Shown: positions 47,110-59,099 of the stretch, in pieces
Layout of the letters: the number at the start of each line of letters is the position of its first letter
Numbering within the stretch: the first letter of the stretch is position 1
Assembly (NCBI RefSeq): GCF_000276665.1
Contig: NW_004955481.1
Span: 2,986,756 to 3,050,755 of the forward strand
Source of the DNA: Chinchilla lanigera
Taxonomy: Eukaryota > Chordata > Mammalia > Rodentia > Chinchillidae
Direction: 5' to 3'
DNA length: 64,000 nucleotides
Notes under the pieces: generated by a model
Database searches by the model: none
Told to the model about the DNA's origin: nothing
What the model saw: the letters and a program-made list of their open reading frames with translations, nothing else
Position numbers and translations under genes: made by a program

Positions 47110-50100
47110 AGTTAAGATGAGTTGATACCTCATACATTTTTAGACAACCTATGTACTTTATTCTCTTGCCTCTATATTGTGAAAATAGTTTCATATGAGT
47201 AAAACCATTGTACCCAAGTATAAATAAAAAAATTTTCCTCTAAATTGACCTTCAGAAAAGAGTTGTCCTATCTTCAGGGCTTCACAAAGACTTTCAGAAT
47301 GGGCATAAGTATGTTAATTTATCTTATAGTACAATTTGGCAGACACTACTCTAAAGTCAGTCCATGCTAGTTTTAGGTGCTTACAGAAAATATTTGATTG
47401 AATCATTTTTTTGAAGAGGCAAGAAAAAAAAATTGAATACAGTATATTCCTAGCACATAACCTTGCATAGAAGTATTGGATATCATTGTAAGGCTTTAAA
47501 TCAGTAAGGAAGTGATGACATTGTAGAGTTTCTGATTATACATTTGCAGGGTAAATGAGGAATGTTGTTGTATAGTTGATGCTGGTATAAAAGTTTCAAA
47601 GACAACATCATACATAGATTTAAACATTGCTGTGACTGAAACTTACTTTGTTCCATTTAGTGGAAGAAAGATGATGTGTTCTGATTGAAAGAGTGGATCT
47701 AATGGCAAAGGCACTGATGCCAAGATGCTTGTAAAGAGTATGAATCAGTCTGAAAATAAAGTGGGGAAAACAATTTCTAAGTATATGTGTTTATATGATT
47801 TTAATAGGTAAACATTTACTGTTTCCTCCCTGTATTTTTTTAAATGCAGTAAATACATACATTTTATGGGGTGGGATGGGATCTCTATGTGTTGCCTAAG
47901 CTGGTCTCCATCTCCTGGACTCAAGTGATTCCCCTGCTTCAGCCTCCCAAATATCATCTGTATTTTTAAATACTTATATAATCCAGTTAGCCAAATACTT
48001 TTTTTTTACTCATTTTTGGGAGGATAGGGAATTATATTAGGTTCACTTTTTATTGAAGCATATACTATATAATTCTATATTAAAGGGTAAGGACTTTTTA
48101 AAGTTTTTACTAGATATTGCCAACTTAGTTCTTCATCCAGAATAACAGTGCTTATTTCCCCAAGTCTTTACTAATGGTGAATATTAGCAATTTTTTTAAA
48201 AAGGTGTTTCTTCACTTAACATGTGTTTTATATTTTTTTTATTAAGATGAATGTTAAAAAATAAGTCTCTGCTATTTAAGTCTTTTCTAGCCTCCGAATA
48301 ATTTAGGATCTCTGTTCATGTTTTTCTAGTGGTGTTTCTTTTCCTAAGGTGGCTTACTTAGGTGATTTGTAATGGATTCTTCATGTGATGTGTAATAAGT
48401 TTTTTTAGCCAGGTAGCATGCCCAGCTATAGTCCCAGCTTCTAGATGGGACTGAGATGGTAGGATTGCTTGAGCCCAGTAGTTCAAGATAAGTCTAAGCA
48501 ACATAGTGAGACCCCAATCTCAAAAAAAAGAGCTTTTTTAAATAGTAAAGATCTTAAACCTATATGAAAAATCTTAAACCTTTGCATGTATATTGCAAAT
48601 AGTAATTAGTAGTTGTCTAATTTTAATGTATCTGATCTTCCTGACTTAGTTTAAATTTTTCAGATCCTCGCAAAGGTTAAGTATTGGGAAATACATCTGA
48701 AGCAATAGTATCTATATGAACACTCATCACAATTTCTTGTTGTGCTTTCTTGTTTTAGGGCGATGCTGGATCTTTTCTTGTCTGAACGTTATGAGACTTC
48801 CATTCATGAAAAAACTAAATATTGAAGAATTTGAGTTTAGTCAGTCGTACCTCTTTTTCTGGGATAAGGTATGAGACTGACCTAGCATAATCTTTTTGTT
48901 TTGATATCAGCTTTGATAGGAATTGGTTCTTCCTTCCTTGCTTTTCTTTTTTTTTTTTTTTTTTTTTTCTGGTACTAGAAATTGAACTCAGGACCTTATA
49001 TTTGCCAGGTAGGTGCTGTGCCGCTGAGCTGTCTCCCTGGCCCCTTCCTTGCTTTCTAGTTATAGTTATTGTTTCATTGCAGGGGTGACACTATGTGTTC
49101 AAATTTCCAAAGTGTCAAAAGTTGACTCTTTTGAAAGACAAAATTGCTTTTGGTTGTCAGGTGGCTGCTTTTTACAGTAAAATAATGAGTCTACTATTGA
49201 CTCACCGTGCTGGTTACAACTTTCATTATTTTAAATTCTTAATTTTGTTCTCAATAATTTCCCTTTTTGTCATCTTTACTTAGATTGTTTGGTCTGTCTA
49301 GGACCTAATTTCCCTTCTCTGGTTTGTGCTTATCTGAAAAACTGTAAATAAGTTTACTTGGTTTTTAAAATCTTTAAAATGTCTCTTGTAAGTATCTATT
49401 AGTTGTTTGTTGATTAAAAACTTGTTTTCATATTGGAATGTTTGTTTTTGTGGTGCTGGGAATTGAACACAGGGTCTCCAGTATGCTAGGCAAAAACTAC
49501 CACTGAGCTACACTTCCAGCCCAAACTTCAAATATTCTTATGACGCCTGACACAGATATTTAATTGCCAGCTTTAAATTAAAAATACCTGTTATGTTGGG
49601 ACCATGGTAGTTCCAAAGCTTCTATTCTGTTGTTAAGGCCAACAAAGTTATTGAGTGTCTTTTTAATTTTATTTAACTTTCTCACTCTAGGTTGAACGCT
49701 GTTACTTCTTTTTGAATGCTTTTGTGGACACAGCCCAGAAAAAAGAGCCTGAGGATGGGAGGCTAGTGCAGTATTTGCTTATGAACCCAACAAATGATGG
49801 TGGGCAATGGGATATGCTTGTCAATATTGTTGGTAAGAACCTTTTTCTAATGGAGCTAAAGGATAAGATGGAGAAGAAATGATAGTATTAAATAAAACTA
49901 TCCATAAAAAAAGCTTATTTCTTGTCCATTGGTATAATCAAGAATCACATTAAAACTAAACTGTATGAGAACAGCCTCATTCAAAACATTATCTTTTGGG
50001 GTAACCTCATCATCCTGTGTACTCCTATTTAATAATGTGAAGCCTAAGATTTTCTGAGTTAAAGCAGCAAAATATGACGTACCTTTTAAAGCAATTAGGT

Positions 50101-51730
50101 ATTTTTGTCAGAGTGTCTAATGCTAGAGTGCACTTTTACCTTAGTGAACAATAAAATTTGTTTTCTTTTAGAAAAATATGGTGTTGTCCCTAAGAAATGC
50201 TTCCCTGAATCTCATACAACAGAGGCAAGCAGAAGGATGAATGATATTCTGAATCACAAGGTATAGCATATGGAACGGAATGGGATTGAATTTGGTATAC
50301 ATACCGTAAAACTTCTAAGTAGTTTTTTAAATGGGTTGTTGGGTATTTCCTGGGAATACAGTTTGTAATAACTACTGATGTCAGTGTCTATCAAAAAAGC
50401 AGTGTAAAAAAAAAAAAAGCAGTGTAGTTACTTACTAACTTTATGAATAGTTGAAATTAGGGTTTGAGTTTTCTTAATCTTAATATGGTCCACAAGCATA
50501 CTAGGTGCTGTCCCTTTTTAGTACAGATGGGCTGAAATAGCTTTATGTACTAGTAAGTAAATAAATAATTAAATAAACAAACAAACAGAACCCCAAAACT
50601 AATTATAAGGCTTCCTTAAAAAGTATTCTGAGTTTTCATACTTCCCTGGACCACATCAATGAACACACCACTGAAGATTTGCTATAGTCACTAAACTGTT
50701 TTTTACTGTTTCAGTTATCTTTATGAATCATTTTCCTGAGTTGGGGATATAGGTCAGCGGCACAAGTGCCTATCTGGCAAGCACAAGGACCTGAGTTCAA
50801 TTCCCGGTACCAAAAAAAAAAAAAAAAAGAATAATTTTCCTTCTCCACATAACCCATTTTCCCAAGCAGGGTTGTAAAGCCTGTAAGGATGCTACTTTGC
50901 TAGCCAAATTTCTTTTTTGAGAACTGGGATTTGCCTGAATCTAAAGTTCTTATCTATGGGGTTAAAACTGGACATGTCATTTCTGGGAGAAAGATTGCAT
51001 TTTAAAATAAATTTAGGTATGTTTTCCTAATATTAAAAGTAGGTTATTTTCTACCCAGCGACCTTGGGAATCTTATCTAAAGGGTAAAACATTATTAATA
51101 GTATAGCTTTGGATTCCCTTGATTTGGAGCCAGATCCTCTTTAGCACTATGATTAAATTTCAGACTGGCCTTTTTGCATGCAACAAAAATGAAAATTATA
51201 CTGGAAGTTGACATAGCCGTGGTCATAGTTATTTGACAGAGAAAGGTAAAGTAGGCAACTAATAAAATTCTAAGTAAAAATTCTAAAAAAAATCTATTAG
51301 AATGATTTAGTGCCTGAAATCATCTTGTCTCCTGCTTTTTCTAAGAGTGATAAGGATTGTGGAATTACTTCTTCTGTGCACTTATGGAGGGCACTGTCAG
51401 TTGCAGAACCTGGAGCAGTTTTATGTAGTGTTCTTTGGAAATAATCCACATCTCTCCTTAGACAAAATATTTTTGCTGTATATTAAGTGAACTAATTGGA
51501 GGGAAACATACTTTTAAAAATAAATTTTGCCATAGGCTTTGGGTAAGTTATACTTCAAAATAGAACTAGCATTGATTTGTTAGGCTTATTTATAGTTGGG
51601 ATACCTATTGGAGTGCTGAATTAAGTTTCTGTCATAGATGAGAGAATTCTGTATACGACTACGGAACCTGGTGCACAGTGGAGCAACCAAAGGAGAAATC
51701 TCTGCTACACAGGATGCCATGATGGAGGAG
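45035..51730 (+). CDS. BLMH: BLMH, bleomycin hydrolase, exons 1-6 (5' part of gene)
   Basis: Cytosolic papain-like cysteine aminopeptidase of peptidase family C1. From family knowledge it forms a homohexameric self-compartmentalised barrel, inactivates bleomycin, hydrolyses homocysteine thiolactone and trims citrullinated filaggrin peptides. Exons 45035-45047, 45340-45537, 48759-48868, 49691-49832, 50172-50260 and 51638-51730 join in frame to 215 residues (645 bases). The active-site segment NQKSSGRCWIF places the nucleophilic cysteine at residue 73, as in the human enzyme. The residues completing the triad (His, Asn) are in later exons beyond the right edge; I see no exon 7 candidate between 51731 and 64000. 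No lesions are seen, so the gene looks functional. Confidence 0.95.
45340..45537 (+). CDS. BLMH: BLMH exon 2
   Basis: 198 bases, phase 1-1, encoding GLDSEKVATLIQKL through the segment NQKSS. The acceptor is a tandem CAGCAG; use of the upstream AG (exon start 45337) would add one alanine. Intron 1 is only about 292 bases and GC-rich. Confidence 0.93.
46221..46340 (+). repeat. B1-like SINE with 15-bp target-site duplication
   Basis: AAAAAGTCTTTCTCC at 46206-46220 and 46341-46355 encloses a diverged B1. Confidence 0.85.
46921..47016 (+). repeat. Young ID SINE in BLMH intron 2
   Basis: Consensus-like body; TATTTTTGTTC at 46910-46920 and 47017-47027. Confidence 0.95.
47065..47102. repeat. (TG)n microsatellite
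   Basis: About 19 TG units. Confidence 0.97.
47865..47958 (-). repeat. 7SL-derived monomer (B1/Alu-like), old
   Basis: TTGCCTAAGCTGGTCTCCATC ... GCTTCAGCCTCCCAAAT. Confidence 0.65.
48405..48530 (+). repeat. Old 7SL-derived monomer
   Basis: GATTGCTTGAGCCCAGTAGTT ... ACATAGTGAGACCCC, then poly-A, closer to an ancestral FLAM/PB1-like monomer than to the B1 copies here. Confidence 0.7.
48759..48868 (+). CDS. BLMH: BLMH exon 3, catalytic cysteine
   Basis: The acceptor is TTGTTTTAG and the donor AAG|GTATGA. The exon encodes GRCWIFSCLNVMRLPF through FFWDK. The TGC at 48764-48766 is the catalytic cysteine 73. It ends in phase 0. Confidence 0.97.
48946..49042 (-). repeat. ID SINE in BLMH intron 3
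   Basis: CCTTCCTTGCTTT flanks it at 48932-48944 and 49043-49055. Confidence 0.92.
49440..49522 (-). repeat. ID-type SINE in BLMH intron 3
   Basis: GTGCTGGGAATTGAACACAGG to GAGCTACACTTCCAGCCC. Confidence 0.85.
49691..49832 (+). CDS. BLMH: BLMH exon 4
   Basis: Starts after CACTCTAG with VERCYFFLNAF, continues through the DGRLVQYLLMNP segment and GGQWDMLVNIV, and ends after base 1 of a Glu codon at GTAAGA. Confidence 0.96.
50172..50260 (+). CDS. BLMH: BLMH exon 5
   Basis: The acceptor is CTTTTAG; the exon encodes KYGVVPKKCFPES through RRMNDILNHK and ends in phase 0 at AAG|GTATAG. Confidence 0.95.
50735..50830 (+). repeat. ID SINE in BLMH intron 5
   Basis: GTTGGGGATATAGGTCAGCG to CAATTCCCGGTACC, poly-A; GAATCATTTTCCT / GAATAATTTTCCT flank it. 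Confidence 0.92.
50831..51637. other. BLMH intron 5, nothing further recognised
   Basis: AT-rich intronic sequence. Confidence 0.5.
51638..51730 (+). CDS. BLMH: BLMH exon 6
   Basis: 93 bases, phase 0-0, encoding MREFCIRLRNLVHSG through the segment ending AMMEE, with donor GAG|GTAGTA. It is the last BLMH exon I can find in the window. Confidence 0.95.
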
Positions 51731-54420
51731 GTAGTAACAATTAGTCAATTTTTATGACTCTTTGACTATTCCTATTTGTTAAACCAATTGGGAGCATGTG
51801 GAATATTTAATTGAATAAAAACTACTTTTTCACAGCTGAGGCTTAAACTTGTTTTGCATTTTAGTATAGATTTTTAAAAATGTATTGTGTAAATACTGAA
51901 TACCTTCTGTGGGTTTAGTACTGAAGAAACAAAGATAAGAAAGCCAGTCTCTGCTGTCAAGGATCTCATTCTTGGAGAACATAATACACATGAATAATTA
52001 TAGTGACTCCTACACAAGATAAGTAAAAATGATTTGGTGATTGTAAAGGAGAAACTGATTTGGTGAGCTGAAGGTTATACAGGGAGGATGTTTAAGTCAG
52101 CTGTGAAAAGAGCAATGGGAATTTACCAGGTGGATAATAGGAAAGATCACTGCATGCAAAGGGAATTGTATGAACAGTGGCATTAAATGCCAGAACTTTT
52201 ATTTTACTCTGTAGGAAAAAAGATGAGCTGTTGATGGTTATATCTGTTAAAGTATGTGAAAACATTTTGAGAAACTTAAAAAGCACCAAATATAAAGTAG
52301 TAATAGTACCTTTTTTCTTTTTTTTATTAGTACATTTTAGATATACATAATAACATTTATCATAGGGAATTTGTATCTGTACATGATATATCTTGTTGCT
52401 TCTTTTTTTTCCCCATTCTCTTCTCTTCCCTTGTACTCCTCTCACCCTTATTTACAAAAGCTTTGTTTCAATTTTTTCCTTTTTTTTTCTTGTCCCTTCC
52501 TTTCTTTCCCCTCCCCCTTCCCTTTTTCCCCTTCTCATTTGAACATTTTCTTCCCATTTCCTGATAGCTGTTACACATTTTCGTCGTTATTTACACTTTT
52601 GATTTCTCACACCAGAGAACTACTGCAGTATTTTACACATGCGTGTCCAATTTATTTCCCTTGACTATGATTTCAAAGTACATCCATTTACTAGAAAAGC
52701 CTCAAACTTACCTTTTTTATGACAGAGTAGTACTCTATTGTATAAAAAAACTACATCTTTATCCATTCATTGGTTGATAAGCATCTGGGCTGTTTCCAGG
52801 ATTTAGCTGTTACAAACTATGCTACTATAAACATGGATGTGCATATATCGCTGTGCTATAATGCTTTTAATTCTTTTAGGAAGATACCAAGAAGGGGAAT
52901 AACTTGGTCAAATAGAACCTGCAGTTTTAGTTTTGAGAGGAATCTCCATACTCATTTCCACAGTGGTGACACTAGTCTATTCTCCCACCAACAGTGAAGC
53001 AGTGTTCCTCTTTACAGCACTGCCAGCATTGGTTGTATGTTGATTTCTTGATAATAGCTATTCTTTCTGGAGTGAGATGGAATCTCAAGGTTGTTTTAAT
53101 TTGCATCTCTCAAATGACCTATAATGTTGAATATTTTTTATATACGTATCTGCTGTTTCTACTTCTTTATCTGAGAAGTGTGTATTCATCTCAGATGCAC
53201 ATTTTTGGATTGGGTCTTTAAATTTGGAGGGTCTGATTTTTTTGAGTTTCTATATATTCTAGATAATAGTTTTTTGTCTGTGGAACAGCTGGCAAAAATT
53301 TTTCCTATACTATGGGTTGTCTCTTCACTCTTTTGGTGGTTTCTTTTGCTGTGTAAAAGCTTTTTAATAAGAGGAGATCCCATTTATTGATTCTTTGTGA
53401 TAGTTCCTGTGTGATTGGAGTTTTGTTCATAAAGTCTATGCCTAAACCAGTGTCTTCAAGAGTTTTACCTATTCTATCTTCCAGCAGATTTAGTATTTTT
53501 GTTTTAATATTTAGATCTTTGATCCATTTCAACTTTAGTGCATGGTGAAAGATATGGGTCTGGTTTTAGTGTTTGGCATGTGGAAAACCAGTTTTTCTAG
53601 CACTGTTTATTAAAGAGGCTATTTTTCTTCCAGGGAAGGTGCTTGGCTCCTTTATCAAAGATAAGGTGACTTAGTGTGATTTGAGTTGTGTCTGCATCTT
53701 CTAATCTGTTCCATTGATTCTGGGGTCTGTGTTTTTGGCCATACCATGCCTTTTTTTTTTTTTTTTTCCCAATCACAGTAGCTTTGTAGTATAGTTTGAT
53801 GTCAGGGATTGTGATGCCCCCAGCCTTGCCTTTGTAGCCCAGAATTGCTTTTGCTATTCTAGATCTCCTCTGGTTCCAAATTAATTTTAGGATTGTTTTC
53901 TCTAATTCTGTGGGGTATGCTTTTGGAATTTTGATTGGGATTATATTAAATCTGTCTAACAATTTTGGAAGTATGGCTGTTTTCTTATATTGGTTCTTCC
54001 TACTCAGGAACAAGGGATATCTTTCTATTTTCTAATACCCTCTTTGATCTCCTTTTTCAGAGTACTGTAGTTCAGTATAAAGGTCTTTCACTTCCTTTGT
54101 TAGATTGATTCCTACATATTTTTCTTTTTTTGGATGCTATTATGGAAGGTGTGGTTTCCCCAATTTCTCTCTCGGTGAGATTGTTATTTGTTTACAGGGA
54201 TGCTACTGAGTTTTGAGTGTTGACTTTGTATCCAGCTATGCTACTGAATTTGGTTAGTAAATCTAGAAGTCTTTTGGTGGAGCTTTTGGGATCTTCAATA
54301 TAGAGTATCATGTCATCTGAAAATAATAATTTAACTTCTTCTTTTCATACTCTTATTCCTTTTATTTCTTACTGTTGTCTAATGTTTCCAGAACTATATT
54401 GAATAAGAGTGGACAATCTT

Positions 54421-54498
54421 TTTTGGTACCGGCAATTGAACTCAGGACCTTGCACTTGTGAAGCAAGGTACTGCGCTGCTGAGCTATATTCCCAGGCC
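54421..54498 (-). repeat. ID SINE nested in L1
   Basis: AAGAGTGGACAATCTT (54405-54420) and AAGAGTGGACAGTCTT (54499-54514) flank it. Confidence 0.94.
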
Positions 54499-54610
54499 AA
54501 GAGTGGACAGTCTTATCTTGTTACTGATTTTAGAATGAAGACTTTCAGTTTTTGTCCACTTGGTATTATGTTGGCTGTTGATTTGTCATAGATGGCTTTT
54601 ATCAGATTGA

Positions 54611-54709
54611 TTTTTTTTTTTTTTGGTTTTTTTCTGGTACCAGGAATCGAACTCACGACCTTGCGCTTGCCAGGCAGGCGCTGTGCCGCTGAGCTAAATC
54701 CCCAGCCCC
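54611..54709 (-). repeat. Young ID SINE nested in L1
   Basis: TATCAGATTGA at 54600-54610 and 54710-54720; consensus-like body with poly-T. Confidence 0.95.
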
Positions 54710-55586
54710 TATCAGATTGAGATAAAGACCAACTGTCCAATTTTCTGTAGGGTTTTTATCATGAATGGGTGTTGGACATGTCAAGTGGCTTTTCTGCATC
54801 TGTTGAGATGATCATACAGTTTTTATCCTTGGCTCTGTTAATATGGTGTATTATGTTTATTGGTTTGTATACATTTAAGCATCCCAGCATCCCTGGGAAG
54901 AATCCTACTTGGTCATGGTGAATAATCTTCTTGATGTTTTACTGTGTTTTGTTTGCCAGTATGTCATTGAGGATTTTTGCATCTATGTTCATGAGGGAGA
55001 TTGACCTATAGTTCTCTTTTTTGGTTGGGCCCTTCTCTGGTTTTGGTGTCAGGGTAATTCTTGGTTCTGGGAATGAATTTGGGAGTATTCCCTTTCAAGT
55101 TCATTAAAGAGTTTGAGAAGTAGTAGCATTAGGTCCTCTCTAAATTTCTTGTAGAATTCAGCAGTGAATCTCTCTGGGCCTGAGCTTTTCTTTGTTGGTT
55201 GATTTTTAATTACTTCTTCAATTTCATTTACTGATACTGGTTTATTTAGATTTTTTTATATCTTTTTGATTCAGCTTTGGTAATTCATGTGTACCTAGCA
55301 ATCTGCCTGTTTCTTCTGTGTTTTCCATCTTATTAGAATATAGGTTCTCCAAGTAGGTATGGATGATCTTCTGGATTTCGGCAGGATCTGTTGTGATCTC
55401 ACCTTTTTCATTCCTAATTGTGTGAATTTGAGGCTTTTCTTTCCTTTTTTTGCCAAGGTTGGCTAAGGGTTTGTCAGTTTTATTTAATCTATCAAAGAAC
55501 CAGCTCTTTGATTCATTGATTCTTTGTATTGTTTTCTTAGTCTCCATTGCATTAATTTCTAGTTTGATCTTTATAACTTCCTCCCT

Positions 55587-56076
55587 TGCATGAGCGTAAA
55601 AACAGGCAATCGAAAAAGAAAACAAAGCAGAGACAGAAACAAGGTCCACATTCCTCGCAGCCTGCAGGGTTCTGAGTAGGTTGATGGGAGATTAAGAAGA
55701 GACAAGACACATGGAAAAGAAAAGCTGGGAATGGGTGGGATGTGACTCTGATGGAGAGGCACAACAGCCCAACTCAGTCTGTATCTTTATTTATACAAAA
55801 GTAAAAAGGAGAAGCACGTGGCAGGGTTGAAAGTGCAAGGTCTCAGTGTTTCACTGAGATTGCTGAAAGAGAAACATCCTCAAGAGTTATCTGTGCTGTA
55901 GTTAACAGGGAGAAACACCAAGGCTGGACCCCTGTTGATATGCAACTGAGTCTAGAGGTCAGCTTATTTACATGATCTGCCTCTGGCTTTCCAGGTTCCT
56001 GGGACTGGCTTTGCTCTAGTGCCAAGGAATTTGCTGACCTCCAGCTCAGCCTTGGCTCAGCCACTCCTCACAAACA
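55587..56076 (-). mobile_element. LTR-like segment between L1 parts
   Basis: On the minus strand it starts TGTTTGTGAGGAG and ends ACGCTCATGCA (TG...CA). It carries TATAAATAAAGAT in its second half, which could act as TATA and AATAAA at once. No matching direct repeats flank it, so it may be a fused rather than an inserted piece. Non-coding. Confidence 0.5.
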
Positions 56077-56817
56077 TAAAAAAGAAGAAAAAAACCTGTC
56101 CACTTTAGGGTGTTACTGGTAGACAGAGTGGACAGATGAAACCCAGATCTGTGTTGATTAATCCCAACAAGCCAAAAATGGCAACCTGCAGCAAGCCTAA
56201 ACTTTATTTTCACTGGTTTCTGGCTGTGAGGCTGGAACCCAATTTATTCAGTTTGCACTACTCACTACACTCTTGCGTGCTTGAACTCACCTCCCTACAG
56301 GCTTGAACTCAGCTTCTTGACCTTCTGCCAGCTTAAACTTGGTTCTGCCTCACCCTGACAGTGGGAACCACTAGGTGGAGCCAGCCCACAGCTACTCTGA
56401 GTCCTGGGCTCAGTTGACCCCTCTCCAAGATGGCTAACAGCTAATTGCCCTTTCCATGGGGGACATCTGAAACTAAATAATTCACCAGCCACTGCATTGT
56501 GCTGTGTCCTCCGCTCCATTCCACTGGTGCATTTCTCTGTGGAGGGCCTTGGGGTCTCCAGTAGTGACTATCCTCCTTCATCTTCGAGTTGTGAGATGGC
56601 TCAGGGAGAAAGTGCCCCTTGTCACCTCCTTCTGCACTGAGGTCTGTCTTTCTGCTCTCCTCCATGGGTTTCAGTTCTTGCTTCAGATCCTTGCTGGGTC
56701 CCAGGGACCCACTTTCTTCCTTGTCTTCCTCATACTGGTATATTCCAGTGCCTGGACAACAAATCTTGAAGAGGCTGTTTCTCTGCTGTTCACCACTCTG
56801 CCATCTTGCTAGAAGTC
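56077..56817 (-). mobile_element. L1 5'-UTR-like segment
   Basis: Read on the minus strand it begins GACTTCTAGCAAGATGGCAG, resembling the CCAAGATGGC start of L1 5' UTRs, and continues GC-richer than its surroundings for about 700 bases on the same strand as the ORF2 segment. Confidence 0.5.
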
Positions 56818-57164
56818 AGCAGTAATAGTATTTATTATTAAGGCAGTTAAGAATCTTTATTACTTAATGCTGTCCCTACCCAGAATGACTATACATAAAA
56901 TTTGAGATTGCTTTGAAGGGGAAAAAAAATCCCTTCTTCAGCCAGTGGGCTCATTGGTAGGTTTCCTTTCATGACTGTTAAATTACAGTGGCTCAATTTT
57001 ATACTGCAGTGGAAAATACTCATGCTTCACTCATGCTCCACTTTCTTTTAAATTTTATTTTTTTTAATTCATTAAATGTGTATTGACTAAGTTCTACATA
57101 CCAGGACTCTCCTAGGTACTGAGTTTCCTTCGCATTTTAGGGAGGCACTATAGAGGAATAATTC

Positions 57165-57280
57165 AGAGCATGGTCTCTTGAATCAGATTGAATATTAGTC
57201 TTTTCTTAACAGCCACGAGTCCTGGGTCAAGTTCCTTAAACTCTCATCTCAGTTTGTTTATAACATGGTTAGGCCTGTGC
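57165..57280 (+). repeat. MIR SINE remnant
   Basis: CCTGGGTCAAGTTCCTTAAAC-TCTCATCTCAG. Confidence 0.65.
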
Positions 57281-57424
57281 TTAACACAATAGCTGTTTCT
57301 TATGTATTTGTCAAGTGGGTGAATATAGAGGTTTTGTTTACCAAGTGCATCTAAATATGCACCTTTCTTTACTTCTTAAGTGTTCCTATTGAAGAGGGAT
57401 GTCTTACGATAGTAGGAAAAAGCA

Positions 57425-57565
57425 GGCTTGGAGTCAGCACAGATTTAAGTTCCAATTCTTACTACTTAACAGTTTGTGGTCTTGGGTAGCTCACTTAACC
57501 TTACTTAAAAGATTTAAAAATTTCTTTCTTGGATTTTGTGGAGATTATATAAAGGATTAAATATG
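57425..57565 (+). repeat. MIR SINE remnant
   Basis: GGTCTTGGGTAGCTCACTTAA-CCTTACTT. Confidence 0.65.
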
Positions 57566-57944
57566 AGATTGCAAATAACAGAATGGCACCAACAGAAATC
57601 CAGTAAATTTCAGTTCTCTTCTGTTCAGAATGGTTTCTCTTACAGATGCCAGATTTACCTTCGTTTATGATTAAGTTGTTAGAGTATGGGAGGGATAAAT
57701 TCTGCATAAGTTATAGAAATTATCCCAGATAATACTTACAGAACATAATCCTATTACTGACGTATAGTGTTTGCTTTAATGATCTTTGAATTAATGGTAT
57801 AACATCTATGTCCTAACCATGTGGTTAGTAGCAGATAGTGAGCTGTTGATAAGAATTAGAACAGATATATTTACATATTTTTTTCCTCTCCTACTTTTAC
57901 CTTCAAGAAATAGTAAGACATTATACTGAGCCGGAATATGGACA

Positions 57945-58012
57945 TTCCGACTCTACCCCGTTACTGGAGATTGAATTTAGGGCCTTGGTATTGAGCCATA
58001 TCCCTAACCCTT
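57945..58012 (-). repeat. ID-type SINE, diverged
   Basis: TTACTGGAGATTGAATTTAGG ... TTGAGCCATATCCCTAACC. Confidence 0.7.
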
Positions 58013-58014
58013 TT

Positions 58015-58132
58015 TATTTTTTGAGATAGGATCTCATTAAGTTGCCAAAGTAGGACTCAAACTTGAGATCCTTCTCCCTCAGTTTCCCTCAGTTCAGGGA
58101 TTACAGGTGTATGCCACTGCAGCCGGCTTGGA
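58015..58132 (-). repeat. B1 SINE, diverged
   Basis: TTGAGATAGGATCTCATTAA ... GATTACAGGTGTATGCCAC. Confidence 0.8.
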
Positions 58133-58701
58133 TGTTTTGTAGGATTATTTATGTAATGGTTTTACCTAAACTGTTCACTACAGAATTCTGTGTGGTAGGT
58201 TTTTAAATTTTTACAATCCCTCAAATGACTCTTCTTTATTGAGGGTGACTCTTTGGTAATGAAGAGTCTGGCTTCATATGAAGCCACAAATTAGTACCTG
58301 TGATTTGCCTAGCCTTGTGGGCAAGTCAAAAGGATGACTTAAATGAACAAGCATGAAGCTGTTTGCTTTGAATGAAGTGTTTGTGCTAAAGGCATTCTTT
58401 CTGAGAGGAGTGCAGGTTGTGTGTGGAGGTGTAGACAAGGTAGATCTGTTTGGGAAATGTTCAGTCATCTGTACTGCAGTGTTTTCTCAGTGTGTCTACT
58501 CTTAGCCTCCAGATTCCTTAAGATTATTAATACATTCTCTACCAAACCCTGTTTGTTAAAAACACATGATAAAACAGAGACCAAAATATTTTTTGTTAGG
58601 GCTTTGAGCATAATTTTTTTTCAGACTTTGACATGAAGCCATTTTGATTGGCTTAGGAAATTCTATAGCAGTGGCTCTTGATTCCTAAAAACAAGGTTTA
58701 T

Positions 58702-58855
58702 GAGCCGGGAGTGGTGGCACACACCTGTAATTCCAGCACTTGGGAGACTGAGGAAGGAGGGTAGCTGTGAGTTCAAGGCCAGCCTGGACTACATAGTGAA
58801 TTCAAGGCCAGCCTGAACTACATAGCAAAACCCTGTCTCAAAAAACAACAAAAAA
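58702..58855 (+). repeat. B1 SINE
   Basis: GAGCCGGGAGTGGTGGCACAC through CCCTGTCTCAAAAAAC. Confidence 0.95.
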
Positions 58856-59099
58856 GTGTTTAGTCCTGGGTTTGCCCAGACCTGTAAAATCAGTTTCCCT
58901 CAAAATGGAACCTAGTTATCTATATATTTATTTTAAAGACTTCCTTGATTAAAAAATTCATATCATAATATAAAAATTACATAGTGAAAAGTCTTCCCAC
59001 CCCATTCTTCCTTCTAGTTCCCACTCCGCCCCCAAATTAGCTTTATCAGTTTCTGTTATTAATATTAGCTGTTATCCTTCCAGAAATCTTCCTTTTGCA

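Larger units (their letters stand above)
52310..55586 (-). mobile_element. L1 LINE: ORF2 (linker-RT to C-terminus) and 3' UTR, in BLMH intron 6
   Basis: The minus strand encodes ETKKTIQRINESKSWFFDRL and IRNEKGEITTDPAEIQK (start of the RT region) near 55.3-55.6 kb, RLPGK-free RT-region fragments around 54.5-55.2 kb, and the C-terminal [21 protein letters not shown] region at 53.6-54.0 kb. The 3' UTR is the same family as at 14310 and 26105. ORF1 and the endonuclease domain are absent, and stops and two SINE insertions break the frame, so it is immobile. Confidence 0.93.
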
